Positions 16,406-24,981 of a stretch of DNA of 41,418 bases are shown here, piece by piece. How positions within the stretch are numbered: position 1 is the first letter of the stretch; every line of letters begins with the position of its first letter. The DNA is from Defluviitaleaceae bacterium (lineage in GTDB: Bacteria; Bacillota_I; Bacilli_A; MOL361; Turicibacteraceae), in contig WRKJ01000097.1 in NCBI GenBank assembly GCA_009778135.1, forward strand, positions 1 through 41,418. The letters run 5' to 3'. Made by a program: the position numbers and the translations under genes. Below the pieces are notes generated by a model. It did no database searches. It saw nothing but the letters and a program-made list of their open reading frames with translations, and was not told the DNA's origin.

Positions 16406-16630
16406 CTGTTAAGATGTTGTTTTTTTGCACCTTACTGGTTCACTATTTGTTAAAAGCAAGGGTTTTACACTTAAAAAGTCAACGTGAAAAACATGCCAAC
16501 GTGAAAAAAATTGACTATTATCTGATATTACTACCTCAAACAACTAGCTTGTCATCTGATTTTATGATAAAATGTCAACAACAGTAGAAAAGCAAAACAA
16601 TTAATTTGTAACATCTGAGAGGGTGCACAC

Positions 16631-18814
16631 ATGGATATTAAAAATGAAATTCAGACTGAAAAGATCACCATTGATTTGATTATTTCAACAGTTAGTCGCT
16701 ATGTGAAAGATCAAAATAGTCTTGAGATTATCAAAAAAGCTTATGCATTGGCTGAATCACAACATGTTGGTCAATTAAGAAAATCAGGTGAACCTTATAT
16801 TTTACATCCTCTTGAAGTCACTTATATTTTAGCTTTGTGGCAAACAGGCCCTAAAACAATTGCCGCTGGTTTAATGCATGATGTGATTGAAGACACCAAC
16901 ATTTCAAAAGCAGAACTCATCGAAATGTTTGATGAAGACATTGCCAACTTAGTGGACAGTGTGACAAAGTTAACGCAATTGGATTATGTTTCAAGAGAAA
17001 GTGCCCAAGCTGAAAATCACCGAAAAATGCTTTTAGCAATGAGTCGTGACATTCGTGTCATTCTCATTAAACTAGCAGACCGTCTTCACAACATCCGAAC
17101 CCTTAAACATCTCAGACCTGATAAACAAATTCGGATTTCAAGAGAAACCATGGACATCTATGTCCCAATTGCACATCGTCTCGGTATGTTTCAAGTAAAA
17201 GCTGAATTTGAAGACACTTGCTTACGTTATTTAGAACCTGAATCGTTCTACGGCATTGTACGCCTCATGAAAAAGAAAAAGAGTGAACGAGAAGCTAATG
17301 TCGAGCGGATGATTAATCGCATCTCTGAAATCCTTGAAGCCGAAGGATTTAACTTTAGTATTAAAGGTCGAATCAAAAATATTTATAGTATCTATAAAAA
17401 AATGCTGTCTGGAGATAAAGAGTTTGAAGAGATTTACGACTTATTGGCCATTCGTTTAATTGTCGACTCATTGCAAGATTGTTATGCTGCTTTAGGCGCC
17501 ATCCACGCGAATTTTAAACCTATTCCCAACCGCTTTAAAGACTACATCGCCATGCCAAAGCCTAATATGTATCAATCCCTTCATACGACCGTTATTTCTC
17601 AACGTGGAAATATCTATGAAATTCAAATTAGAACGAAAGAAATGGATGAAATTGCTGAAAAAGGGGTTGCTGCACATTGGGCTTATAAAGAAAATGCCCG
17701 TACAACAGCACAAGAGCAACGTGAAATCCAAGATAAATTGAAATGGTATGAAACGTTAAGTACGTACGAAAATGAAGTAAATGATGCTGAAAACTTACTT
17801 GAGTTTGTTAAAGAAGACATTTTCAATGCCAACATCTATGTCTTTACACCTAGAGGTGATGTCTTAGATTTCCCACCCAAGTCGACACCGGTTGACTTTG
17901 CCTATCGGGTTCACACCGATCTAGGTCATCGCACAACTGGCGCCATTGTTAATGGGCGGATTGTCCCTTTGTCCTACCACTTGAAAATGGGAGATGTCGT
18001 TGAAATAAAATCCAATCGAAATTCTTTTGGACCTAGTGAAGAATGGCTAAACTTCGTTGGAACGACCCAAGCGCGACATAAGATTAGGCAGTTCTTCAAT
18101 AAAGCGAAACGTCAAGATAATATTTTACGCGGGGAAGAATTATTCCTTGCTGAACTTAAATCTTTGGATAAAACGCTTGCTAATATTGATTTAAAAGCAT
18201 TATCAACTATGCATAAAAAACTGGTTCTCTCCTCGTGGGAAGATCTTTACCATGATTTAGGTCGTGGCTATGTAACAGCGAAAACAATTCTCGAACGCTA
18301 TTTTGAAAAAGACATGGTCGTCGATGAAGGTGCCCTTGTCTCTCAAATCAACGAACGCAAGAAAGATATCCAAGCGAAAAACCGATTTGGCATTGTGGTA
18401 GATGGCTTAGTCAATGTGGACATTAAAATTGCCAAATGTTGCCATCCTGTGCCAGGTGATCCCATCACAGGTTTTATTACGAAAACGAATGGCATCGCCA
18501 TCCACCACACAGATTGTGCTAATTTAAAGGACAAATCCCGTTTTGTTGATGTCTGGTTCACAGATGATATCCAAACATCATTTGTTGCAAAAATTCGTGT
18601 CAAAGCATTGGCTCGACAAAACATTTTAAGTGATGTCATTACGAAAATTTCGAGTTTAAATGTTAATATTGAAAGCTTAAATACCAACACATTGAGAGAA
18701 ACAGCCATTATCGATTTGGAGTTATCCGTTATCCATCTTGATATTCTTAACAAGAGCGCAACTGGACTAAGGTCTATCAAAGACGTTTTCTCTGTTGAGC
18801 GCGTTCTCCGTTAA
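16631..18814 (+). CDS. rel: bifunctional (p)ppGpp synthetase/hydrolase Rel
   Basis: Long RSH enzyme of 727 residues, the master of the stringent response. The HD hydrolase domain comes first (H45, H59, HD at 83-84 in LMHDVIEDT), then the synthetase domain with YDLLAIRLIV (about 258-267) and RFKDYIAMPKPNMYQSLHTT. The RxKD form is known from bifunctional Rel enzymes. Next come TGS (about 393-455, VFTPRGDVLDFPP), the conserved-cysteine region (KCCHPVPGDPITGFIT) and a C-terminal ACT domain (about 655-727). All catalytic motifs look intact. GAGAGGGTG lies before the ATG. It is followed after 25 bases by a response regulator, probably in one transcript. Confidence 0.97.
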   Translation: MDIKNEIQTEKITIDLIISTVSRYVKDQNSLEIIKKAYALAESQHVGQLRKSGEPYILHPLEVTYILALWQTGPKTIAAGLMHDVIEDTNISKAELIEMFDEDIANLVDSVTKLTQLDYVSRESAQAENHRKMLLAMSRDIRVILIKLADRLHNIRTLKHLRPDKQIRISRETMDIYVPIAHRLGMFQVKAEFEDTCLRYLEPESFYGIVRLMKKKKSEREANVERMINRISEILEAEGFNFSIKGRIKNIYSIYKKMLSGDKEFEEIYDLLAIRLIVDSLQDCYAALGAIHANFKPIPNRFKDYIAMPKPNMYQSLHTTVISQRGNIYEIQIRTKEMDEIAEKGVAAHWAYKENARTTAQEQREIQDKLKWYETLSTYENEVNDAENLLEFVKEDIFNANIYVFTPRGDVLDFPPKSTPVDFAYRVHTDLGHRTTGAIVNGRIVPLSYHLKMGDVVEIKSNRNSFGPSEEWLNFVGTTQARHKIRQFFNKAKRQDNILRGEELFLAELKSLDKTLANIDLKALSTMHKKLVLSSWEDLYHDLGRGYVTAKTILERYFEKDMVVDEGALVSQINERKKDIQAKNRFGIVVDGLVNVDIKIAKCCHPVPGDPITGFITKTNGIAIHHTDCANLKDKSRFVDVWFTDDIQTSFVAKIRVKALARQNILSDVITKISSLNVNIESLNTNTLRETAIIDLELSVIHLDILNKSATGLRSIKDVFSVERVLR

Positions 18815-18839
18815 TTTATGATGACTTGAAGGACTACTT

Positions 18840-19559
18840 ATGAATAATCAATTAACCAAAAGACAAATCAGCATTTTATCTACCGATGAGACGACCCTTA
18901 AACTGTTGGGTGCAGCTTCTACAACACCTCATTTTTCGATTGAAGTCTTATCCGACGCAACTTCTCTTGATGACTTACTGACACTTCATACAGATGTTTT
19001 AATTATTGATGACCAAAATGCTTTGAATTTGTCAGCTATTGATCTTTGTAAAATCATTCGACTTAAAAATGAGGAAGTCATCCTGATTGCTTTGGCTGAT
19101 ATGTTTGAGCAGACGCTGAAAATATTGGCACTTGAACTTGGGGCTGATGACTACTTAGCAAAACCAGCGAATCACTTGGAAATCATGGTGCGAATCAAAG
19201 TAACTTTAAAGCGCATGTATGTGATCCAAAAGATGGCATTGGAAGCAGATGAATTCAAGTTTAATGACTTATACTTGGATGCACAACGACATAAATGTGT
19301 CGTCAATGGGATTGAATTGAAATTAACGAATCACGAATTTTTAACTTTATTACACTTGGTTCAACATAGTGGTAAAACTGTTTCAAGGGCAACACTACTT
19401 CAACGTATTTGGGGATTACCTGGTGATGAGCAGACACGTCCTGTTGATAATGTCATTAGAAGACTTCGAAAGAAATTAACTGATAAGCAAAGTTCAAGTC
19501 AAATCGTCTCCCATTGGGGACATGGTTATCGAATTGAAAAAGGAGAATCGTGTCTTTGA
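18840..19559 (+). CDS. orphan OmpR-type response regulator, receiver partly degenerate
   Basis: 239-residue regulator: receiver-like domain (about 8-118), then a winged-helix OmpR/PhoB DNA-binding domain (about 140-236, with LTNHEFLTLLHLVQ and RPVDNVIRRLRKKL). The presumed phospho-acceptor Asp is in VLIIDDQNA and the conserved Lys in DDYLAKPAN. The acidic pair at the N terminus is weak (STDET), and the usual Thr/Ser after the fourth strand appears to be replaced (LIALADM). Phosphorylation-independent control is therefore possible. No histidine kinase gene is adjacent. It starts 25 bases after rel with GAAGGA, so it may share the rel transcript; a terminator follows. Confidence 0.85.
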   Translation: MNNQLTKRQISILSTDETTLKLLGAASTTPHFSIEVLSDATSLDDLLTLHTDVLIIDDQNALNLSAIDLCKIIRLKNEEVILIALADMFEQTLKILALELGADDYLAKPANHLEIMVRIKVTLKRMYVIQKMALEADEFKFNDLYLDAQRHKCVVNGIELKLTNHEFLTLLHLVQHSGKTVSRATLLQRIWGLPGDEQTRPVDNVIRRLRKKLTDKQSSSQIVSHWGHGYRIEKGESCL

Positions 19560-19576
19560 TGCAACGTTTCTCCTCA

Positions 19577-19615
19577 CAATAAAAGCGATCTATTTTTCGT
19601 AGATCGCTTTTATTG
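19577..19615. terminator. strong bidirectional terminator
   Basis: A perfect 16-base stem (19577-19592 with 19600-19615; CAATAAAAGCGATCTA) has a 7-base loop TTTTTCG. It separates the plus-strand response regulator from the minus-strand nagA, whose stop is at 19629, and can serve both. Confidence 0.9.
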
Positions 19616-19628
19616 CTTCTTATCGCGC

Positions 19629-20768
19629 TTACATGTTCATATAAGCAAGGTTGCCCTTCACCCATGTTGCGTGACAATTGAACGCTTCATCTAGTATAAT
19701 AACATCTGCATCTTTTCCAACTTCAAGGCTTCCTTTACGATCAGCGACTTTAATCGACGTCGCGGGATTAAGGGTTGCCATTCCAATGGCTTCAGGCAAT
19801 GTCGCATCAGTATTTTCATAGAAGTTGCGAACAGCTTGGTTTAAAGTCAAGACACTCCCAGCTAAAGTGCCATCTTTAAGACGGGCAACCCCTTCTTTTA
19901 CATGAGCAGCTTGACCACCAAGGTCGTAAATACCATCTTTCATACAACCGGCACGCATGCTATCGGTGATAAGGACGACACGGTCTTTCCCTTTATTATC
20001 TTTTACGAATTGAAAGAGGTGTTGATTCACGTGAACTTTATCTGCAATTAATTCCGTAAAAACATCATGGGTTAAAGCGGCGCCTACAATGCCTGGATCT
20101 CGGTGATGTAAGCCTGTCATGGCGTTAAATAAATGGGTGATATGAGCGCAACCGCATTGAATCGCTTGACTCGCTAAACCATAACTTGCATCACTATGAC
20201 CAATAGATAAAGTCACTTCTGTTTCAGCTTTTACCGTTTTTGTAAAATGAAGTTCTGAATCCATTTCTGGCGCATACGTCACCAGTTTGATCACATCTGA
20301 AAAGTCTTTAATCCATCCAGCATCGGGAAGGACAACAAAAGCTTCATTTTGAGCACCTTTGTATTTCTTGTTGATGAACGGGCCTTCTAAATGTGCACCT
20401 AACACCTCAGCAGCACCAACAATCAGCTCTCCTTGTAACTGTCGTACTGCTTCTAACGATTGATAAACTGCTTCTTTTGCCATGGTCATCGTTGTCGGTA
20501 AAAAAGATGTTGTCCCATACTGGGCAATACCGGTTGCAACTGTCTTAATGGCATCCACTGTCCCATCCATCACATCAGCACCCATACTTCCGTGAATATG
20601 AACATCAACAAAACCTGGTGCAACAATGCGCCCTTTTGCATCTACGATGTTTGCGCCGCTAGGTACATCATCTGAGATCTCTACAATTTTTCCATGATCT
20701 GTCACTAACACTTTGTTTTCTAATACTTCGTGAGGTGTTACAATTTTTCCATTAATAATGGCGTTCAC
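19629..20768 (-). CDS. nagA: N-acetylglucosamine-6-phosphate deacetylase
   Basis: Amidohydrolase of 379 residues that removes acetate from GlcNAc 6-phosphate. Seen: VDVHIHGSMGADVMDG (about 54-69), HLEGPFINKKYKGAQ (metal Glu), LSIGHSDASYG, ITHLFNAMTGLHHRDPG, and the catalytic Asp in LITDSMRA. The start is GTG, set by AGGAG 7 bases upstream. It closes the long operon beginning with the MFS gene, 30 bases after the aldolase. Its presence there suggests that the operon's substrate carries, or is metabolised through, an N-acetyl amino sugar; the GlcN6P deaminase NagB is not in the window. Confidence 0.94.
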   Translation of the reverse strand: MNAIINGKIVTPHEVLENKVLVTDHGKIVEISDDVPSGANIVDAKGRIVAPGFVDVHIHGSMGADVMDGTVDAIKTVATGIAQYGTTSFLPTTMTMAKEAVYQSLEAVRQLQGELIVGAAEVLGAHLEGPFINKKYKGAQNEAFVVLPDAGWIKDFSDVIKLVTYAPEMDSELHFTKTVKAETEVTLSIGHSDASYGLASQAIQCGCAHITHLFNAMTGLHHRDPGIVGAALTHDVFTELIADKVHVNQHLFQFVKDNKGKDRVVLITDSMRAGCMKDGIYDLGGQAAHVKEGVARLKDGTLAGSVLTLNQAVRNFYENTDATLPEAIGMATLNPATSIKVADRKGSLEVGKDADVIILDEAFNCHATWVKGNLAYMNM

Positions 20769-20798
20769 TTGATCACTCCTATTTGCGTTAAAATGAAT

Positions 20799-21539
20799 TT
20801 ATCCAACCAGCTTTTCCATGATTTCATACAAAGTCGCAACATCTTCCGGTCTTGTATCGCCTGTTTCTGAATCAATAATCGACGAGTACACATGAGGAAT
20901 GATTTTTTCGACGCCTGCATCAAGGGCAATCTTGACAATTTCTTCAAAATTGTCTAAATCAATGCCACCTGTTGGCTCTAGATAAAAATTGAACATCGCA
21001 CATGCTTTTGCAACTGCCACATATTCATCTTTATGAGCCAACCCTTTCATCGGAAAATATTTAATTGATGAGCAACCCATATCTTGAAGCAGCTTAATGG
21101 CTGTCTCAATGGGAACTTCCGCTTTAGGTGCACCGCTGCTCAAAGGTCCAGTTGCAATATTAACATAACCGACACGACCTGTTGGACTAACTAACCCATT
21201 GACAATTGTTTCATTTTGACCGAGTGCTTCTCGTGATGCACCTACGCCAGTAAACACTTGGTTGACATGCTGCGGTTGAAGTACACCAGATAGTCTGGTC
21301 ACCATGGCACTTTGATTTGGATCGCCTGCTCCAAGACCCACTGACAACGCATTGTGAGTGGCCTCGGCATATTTTTTCATATCTGTAATAGCCGCTTCGT
21401 CTGTTTCATAATTTTTAGACAAAACGCCTAAAATAACATGGCCTTTTGCTGCTTCATAACATGCTTTTGCATTTTGGACGGATCCTGCTAATACGTTTAA
21501 GCATAAGCAATCCTTTAAATAATTCGGTTGTAATGACAT
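20799..21539 (-). CDS. dgaF: DgaF/DagF-type KDGP aldolase
   Basis: 246-residue TIM-barrel aldolase of the DagF/KDGP family, which in Salmonella splits 2-keto-3-deoxygluconate 6-phosphate into pyruvate and glyceraldehyde 3-phosphate. Recognised from LNVLAGSVQNAKACYEAA, GHVILGVLSKNYETDE, GLGAGDPNQSAMV, GCSSIKYFPMKGLAH (Schiff-base Lys likely here) and EPTGGIDLDNFEEI. The ATG at 21539 follows GGAGG; the longer in-frame start at 21581 has none. It comes after dgaE, with 123 bases between them in which I see no gene. Confidence 0.88.
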   Translation of the reverse strand: MSLQPNYLKDCLCLNVLAGSVQNAKACYEAAKGHVILGVLSKNYETDEAAITDMKKYAEATHNALSVGLGAGDPNQSAMVTRLSGVLQPQHVNQVFTGVGASREALGQNETIVNGLVSPTGRVGYVNIATGPLSSGAPKAEVPIETAIKLLQDMGCSSIKYFPMKGLAHKDEYVAVAKACAMFNFYLEPTGGIDLDNFEEIVKIALDAGVEKIIPHVYSSIIDSETGDTRPEDVATLYEIMEKLVG

Positions 21540-21662
21540 TTTTAGGCTTCCTCCGTTTTTTATTGTCTCGCGACACCTCACATCCCCTCGAGGTCATAAA
21601 TGGTGTTGTACATGTTGAAAAATCACTCAACCTGATGCTTGTCGGGGATAAACGCTTCGGCT

Positions 21663-22766
21663 TCACTTTTCTTTTAAAATTTCTTGCAATCGTGTAACAA
21701 TTAGCTTCATTTCCGCTTCATCTACACTGCGAATGTCATACTCAATGACACCTCTATTTGACAAGTAATCCCGCGTGTAAATGGCTGGATTACCATGGCG
21801 TTGTCCTTCAATGACGCTTTGAGCCATCTCAGCTGTTGCCAATTTAAGTTGCGCCCGATAAATCGCTCGACCACTTCCATCTTGAACAATTTCTGCTACA
21901 ACAGCTGGTAGTTGATTCAATGCTTCGACAAAAGGAATTAACCGTTGTTTCATTGCTTGAGGTGATTCTGATCCAACTGTTAAATAGCGTTCCATGGCTG
22001 TGACCAAGCCCATCACATTTTCTTTTCCAATTTTCATGGTGCGACCGATGCCTTTTGCTTGTAGACGAACCCACGATACATAAGGATCTCGACCGATGAC
22101 AAGACCTGAACTTGGACCTTCAAAGGCTTTCGCCCCACTGTAAATCACCAAATCTGCCCCTGCTGCTGTATAACAGAACACATCTTCTTCTGCAGCTGCA
22201 TCAATGATCAAAGGAACAGCCATTTCTCTTGCAACTGAAACTGCTTCTTCTACCGTCAACATACTTTTTTGAACAGTGTGATGGCTTTTCACATATAAAA
22301 TGGCCGCCGTTTCAGCCGTTATTTGTGCCCGAAGATGATCTTTTGTACACATGTTGGCATAACCTGCTTCACGGACAACACCGCCACCTTGTTTAACCAT
22401 GAGTTCAATGGGAACACCATAATCAACATTGTGTCCTTTTGGAAGGACGATCTGGCGCTTTGAGGTTAAACTGATGTCGTAAGGGTCGTACAAATGTTTT
22501 TTAGATCCTTTTCCAATAACCCCTGCAACACTTAAAGCAATGCCTGCTGAAGCACTGGAGACAATTTGCGCATCTTCCGTTTTTAACAGGTTTGCCAAAT
22601 AAGCACCTGTTTGTTTCATTAAAACATCCATTTCAAAAAATTGTTGACCTGCTATTTTTAACGATTCAGCAACATCATCCGCAATTTTAGACACACCGAG
22701 AATGGTCATTTTTCCTGATGCGTTAATGACTTGTTTAAGTTGCAACTTATCGTGAATTTGTTCCAT
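21663..22766 (-). CDS. dgaE: DgaE-type PLP-dependent ammonia lyase
   Basis: SelA-like fold-type I PLP enzyme, 367 residues. Family knowledge: DgaE of Salmonella converts D-glucosaminate 6-phosphate to KDGP plus ammonia. The PLP lysine is likely in VIYSGAKAFEGPSSGLVIGR (about residue 215). Other family stretches are INASGKMTILGVS at the start, AQIVSSASAGIALSVAGV and IDAAAEEDVFCY. It is paired with the aldolase downstream, as expected for the two-step route. The natural substrate could be another amino-sugar-acid phosphate. The transport genes beside it are DUF4310/DUF4311/SFCGS, not a PTS. Confidence 0.88.
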   Translation of the reverse strand: MEQIHDKLQLKQVINASGKMTILGVSKIADDVAESLKIAGQQFFEMDVLMKQTGAYLANLLKTEDAQIVSSASAGIALSVAGVIGKGSKKHLYDPYDISLTSKRQIVLPKGHNVDYGVPIELMVKQGGGVVREAGYANMCTKDHLRAQITAETAAILYVKSHHTVQKSMLTVEEAVSVAREMAVPLIIDAAAEEDVFCYTAAGADLVIYSGAKAFEGPSSGLVIGRDPYVSWVRLQAKGIGRTMKIGKENVMGLVTAMERYLTVGSESPQAMKQRLIPFVEALNQLPAVVAEIVQDGSGRAIYRAQLKLATAEMAQSVIEGQRHGNPAIYTRDYLSNRGVIEYDIRSVDEAEMKLIVTRLQEILKEK

Positions 22767-22778
22767 CTGATTTTCTCC

Positions 22779-23447
22779 TCAACTTACAAAAATAGGCCAT
22801 ACTGTTGCAACGACCATGGCACCTATCACTGCGCCACCTTCGATGGGTTTCTTCCAAGCGTAGAAAATCAATGCCCCAACTGTGGCACCAATGCCAACAG
22901 GTGCTGATAGACTAAAAGAGGCAATAACCAGTAGAGGGCCAAAAAAGCGTCCCGTTTGATTACCTGCGCCCATGATCACATCAATACCAAAAGTAGAAGG
23001 CAATGTCCCACCTGTCCCTTTGCTATTCATACGGCTCACAATCCACCCAATCAAGCAACCTGCTACAAAGCCTGTTAATAAGGCCAGTGGAAAAGATGCG
23101 AGTGGTTCATAAAGACCAAGCATGAGCAAAACTGATGGCAACCCGATCCCAATTCCTGTCATGATGGAACCACCTGCGTCAAGGACGCCGACTAACGAGC
23201 CTTCTAGCACCCTTGAAAATAAGAAACTGATACCAAATACTGCTGCTGCACCGTAGAAGCCAACATCTCCCCTACTCGCACCAGCTTGCAAAATAGCGAG
23301 TGCGCCTATTTCAACAAAGGCACCAAATCCATGGGTTAAAAACAGATGTGTTCCCGCAAAAATGCCGGCTGATAAAAGGCCTACTAAAATAGGAAATAAG
23401 ACTTTTTGGCGTTGCTTTTGTTTTTCTTCCTTGCTCATCCGCTTCAT
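22779..23447 (-). CDS. DUF4310 family membrane protein
   Basis: 222-residue membrane protein with about six hydrophobic segments, Gly-rich between them (GIGIGLPSVLLMLGLYEP, TGGTLPSTFGIDVIMGAGNQ). The DUF4310 assignment rests on this sequence style and on its invariable company: DUF4311, SFCGS, DgaE and DgaF. The function of the family is unproven; the operon context suggests a subunit of a membrane carrier. The ATG overlaps the DUF4311 stop by 4 bases, so the two are coupled. Confidence 0.8.
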   Translation of the reverse strand: MKRMSKEEKQKQRQKVLFPILVGLLSAGIFAGTHLFLTHGFGAFVEIGALAILQAGASRGDVGFYGAAAVFGISFLFSRVLEGSLVGVLDAGGSIMTGIGIGLPSVLLMLGLYEPLASFPLALLTGFVAGCLIGWIVSRMNSKGTGGTLPSTFGIDVIMGAGNQTGRFFGPLLVIASFSLSAPVGIGATVGALIFYAWKKPIEGGAVIGAMVVATVWPIFVS

Positions 23448-24169
23448 CCCCTCAATCCTTCAGCTAATATGCCCCAATCAAACTGACTCAGGTGCGCCAA
23501 CCCTACGAAGATGGCAATCATCACAACTAGCAAAGTGAGCGTTGTTTTCTTCCAACCTAGATCCTCAACACTTTTACCTAAAACAATCCCTAAAACAATC
23601 CCTAAAACAGCATTTCCAATCAGCAAGTGAGAAGTAGCACCCAATAACGTACCATAGAAACCTGTTTTCCGACCCGCATCAATGGCTGCCAACCAAAAAA
23701 AAACAGGCATCACCACTGAAACAAAATAAAAAGCAGCGATAGAAAAAATTTCTCTTGCGACGGAAAAAGCGGTCTCAGGAATGAGCCGAGTTATCAACAT
23801 GAAGAAACCGACAAAGAACATGCCAGCGATCCCACCAGCAATCCCCATTTTAACTGGGTGATGTAACGTCTCCTCCACCGTCGACCCTTTTTTCATTAAT
23901 AAACTTGCTGCCAAGTTCGGCAAGCTTCTTTGTACCAAGTCTTGTGTAAACGTACCGAACGCAAGTAAAGCGATCCCTGTTTGAAAGAGGAATTTAGCAC
24001 CGAAAGTCGCATGTTCTTTTCTTTCCCCCTTACACGCATTGAGCTCACTGAGCATTCTAAAAGATCCCATGCCTAAAGCATCTGGAATATGAAACATGTT
24101 TGAAGCACCGATGCCTATTGACATGCCAATTAAAGCACCAATGATCAGTGATTGAATGAGAATTAACAT
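23444..24169 (-). CDS. DUF4311 family membrane protein
   Basis: 241-residue membrane protein with about six to seven hydrophobic segments, starting with a long one (about 3-22, LIIGALIGMSIGIGASNMFH). The start at 24169 follows AAGGAG; a longer in-frame start at 24205 has no such site. In this gene cluster family it accompanies DUF4310, and the pair probably forms a heteromeric membrane complex (inference). Before it lies a 72-base gap where DUF4312 would be expected. Confidence 0.8.
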   Translation of the reverse strand: MLILIQSLIIGALIGMSIGIGASNMFHIPDALGMGSFRMLSELNACKGERKEHATFGAKFLFQTGIALLAFGTFTQDLVQRSLPNLAASLLMKKGSTVEETLHHPVKMGIAGGIAGMFFVGFFMLITRLIPETAFSVAREIFSIAAFYFVSVVMPVFFWLAAIDAGRKTGFYGTLLGATSHLLIGNAVLGIVLGIVLGKSVEDLGWKKTTLTLLVVMIAIFVGLAHLSQFDWGILAEGLRG

Positions 24170-24241
24170 ACTTTTATGACTCCTTCGAAATGACGTGATG
24201 GACAACCTGACTTAGAAAAACATCGGCTTGTTTAGGAGACG

Positions 24242-24598
24242 TTATGCCTGCAATTCAAGATAAGTTTCAGTTAGTCTTTTCCCTAATTCTTCTACATCCA
24301 TAAAACCAAATCCCAATGCACGCTTTCCTTCTTTTAAAGCCGTTATGCCTTCTTCGATAGACCGCATACCATGCGACTCAGGATAGCCATACTTGGTGTT
24401 CGCAGAGATCGCACCTGCGCCACCACTTCCACAAAAAGAAATCCCGAAATCTGCATTTTCTGCCTTCATGACATCTCCAAGTTTCATATCTGCTGCAACC
24501 CCGGGCACGACAACTGCACGCCCTCCCGCAGCTTCTACACCTTTTGCAACATGTTGACCTTTTCCTAAACGGTCAGCAATAACAACTGTTACTGACAT
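24242..24598 (-). CDS. glycine-rich SFCGS family protein
   Basis: 118-residue soluble protein with the family name motif SFCGSGGAGAISANTKYGYP (about 55-74) and an N-terminal strand/loop VTVVIADRLGKGQHVAKG. The fold resembles small sugar-isomerase or PTS-IIB-like proteins in outline, with a central Cys that could be a phosphate or metal site; that is inference. It occurs with the DUF4310/4311/4312 genes and the DgaE/DgaF enzymes, so a role in transport coupling or substrate handling is likely. AAGGAG precedes the ATG. Confidence 0.85.
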   Translation of the reverse strand: MSVTVVIADRLGKGQHVAKGVEAAGGRAVVVPGVAADMKLGDVMKAENADFGISFCGSGGAGAISANTKYGYPESHGMRSIEEGITALKEGKRALGFGFMDVEELGKRLTETYLELQA

Positions 24599-24639
24599 TT
24601 TAATCTACTCCTTCTTACTTAAACTTATTCTGCTACTTA

Positions 24640-24981
24640 TTAATTCAATTGTGCCAATTCAAAATGGACTGACAATAAATAAGCTTCGCCCGCAACCATG
24701 TTTGGCACTTGCTTACACACTTTTTCAGCAAGCTCTAATGACAAAGCTGAAACTTCACTGAACATCTCTGGGTCAACCTCTGGAATTTCACCACCCTCAT
24801 AACCCCGCTCGACCATGGCACAAAGATGGGACGTTAAAGCCAACGTTTGCTCAAACGCTAACTTTAATCCTTCTTTTTCTAAGGTTGACTGGGTAAATGT
24901 CAAAAGAGACTTGCAAATCTCTTTATGGTTTGACTTTGATAAAATTTCTTCTTTTTTCATCGCATATGTTTCATGATTCAT
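24640..24981 (-). CDS. small PRD-domain protein (YhfY-like)
   Basis: 113-residue helical protein that looks like a single PTS regulation domain. Two histidines sit where PRD phospho-histidines are expected: LTSHLCAMVERGYEGGE (about residue 51) and EAYLLSVHFEL near the C terminus. There is no DNA- or RNA-binding domain. Similar stand-alone PRD proteins accompany SFCGS/DUF4310 operons. The ATG at 24981 lies inside the end of the amidohydrolase gene (11-base overlap) with GGAAAGG upstream. Since no PTS EII gene is present, what would phosphorylate it is unclear. Confidence 0.7.
   Translation of the reverse strand: MNHETYAMKKEEILSKSNHKEICKSLLTFTQSTLEKEGLKLAFEQTLALTSHLCAMVERGYEGGEIPEVDPEMFSEVSALSLELAEKVCKQVPNMVAGEAYLLSVHFELAQLN

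Larger units (their letters stand above)
16134..16630. other. 497-base intergenic region between divergent operons
   Basis: It holds the minus-strand promoter and palindrome of the nucleoside cluster (16207-16237), a 166-base imperfect palindrome (16240-16405) and an AT-rich 225-base leader of rel. I found no convincing promoter with good spacing for rel in the last part; GAGAGGGTG before the rel ATG is the ribosome binding site. Short open frames here are explained by the palindrome. Confidence 0.6.

Noticed and set aside
21454-21697. Short frames in the 123-base gap between dgaE and dgaF, considered as a displaced DUF4312 gene.
   Set aside because: They mostly overlap the two real genes in other frames, have no start signals and do not look like a folded protein.
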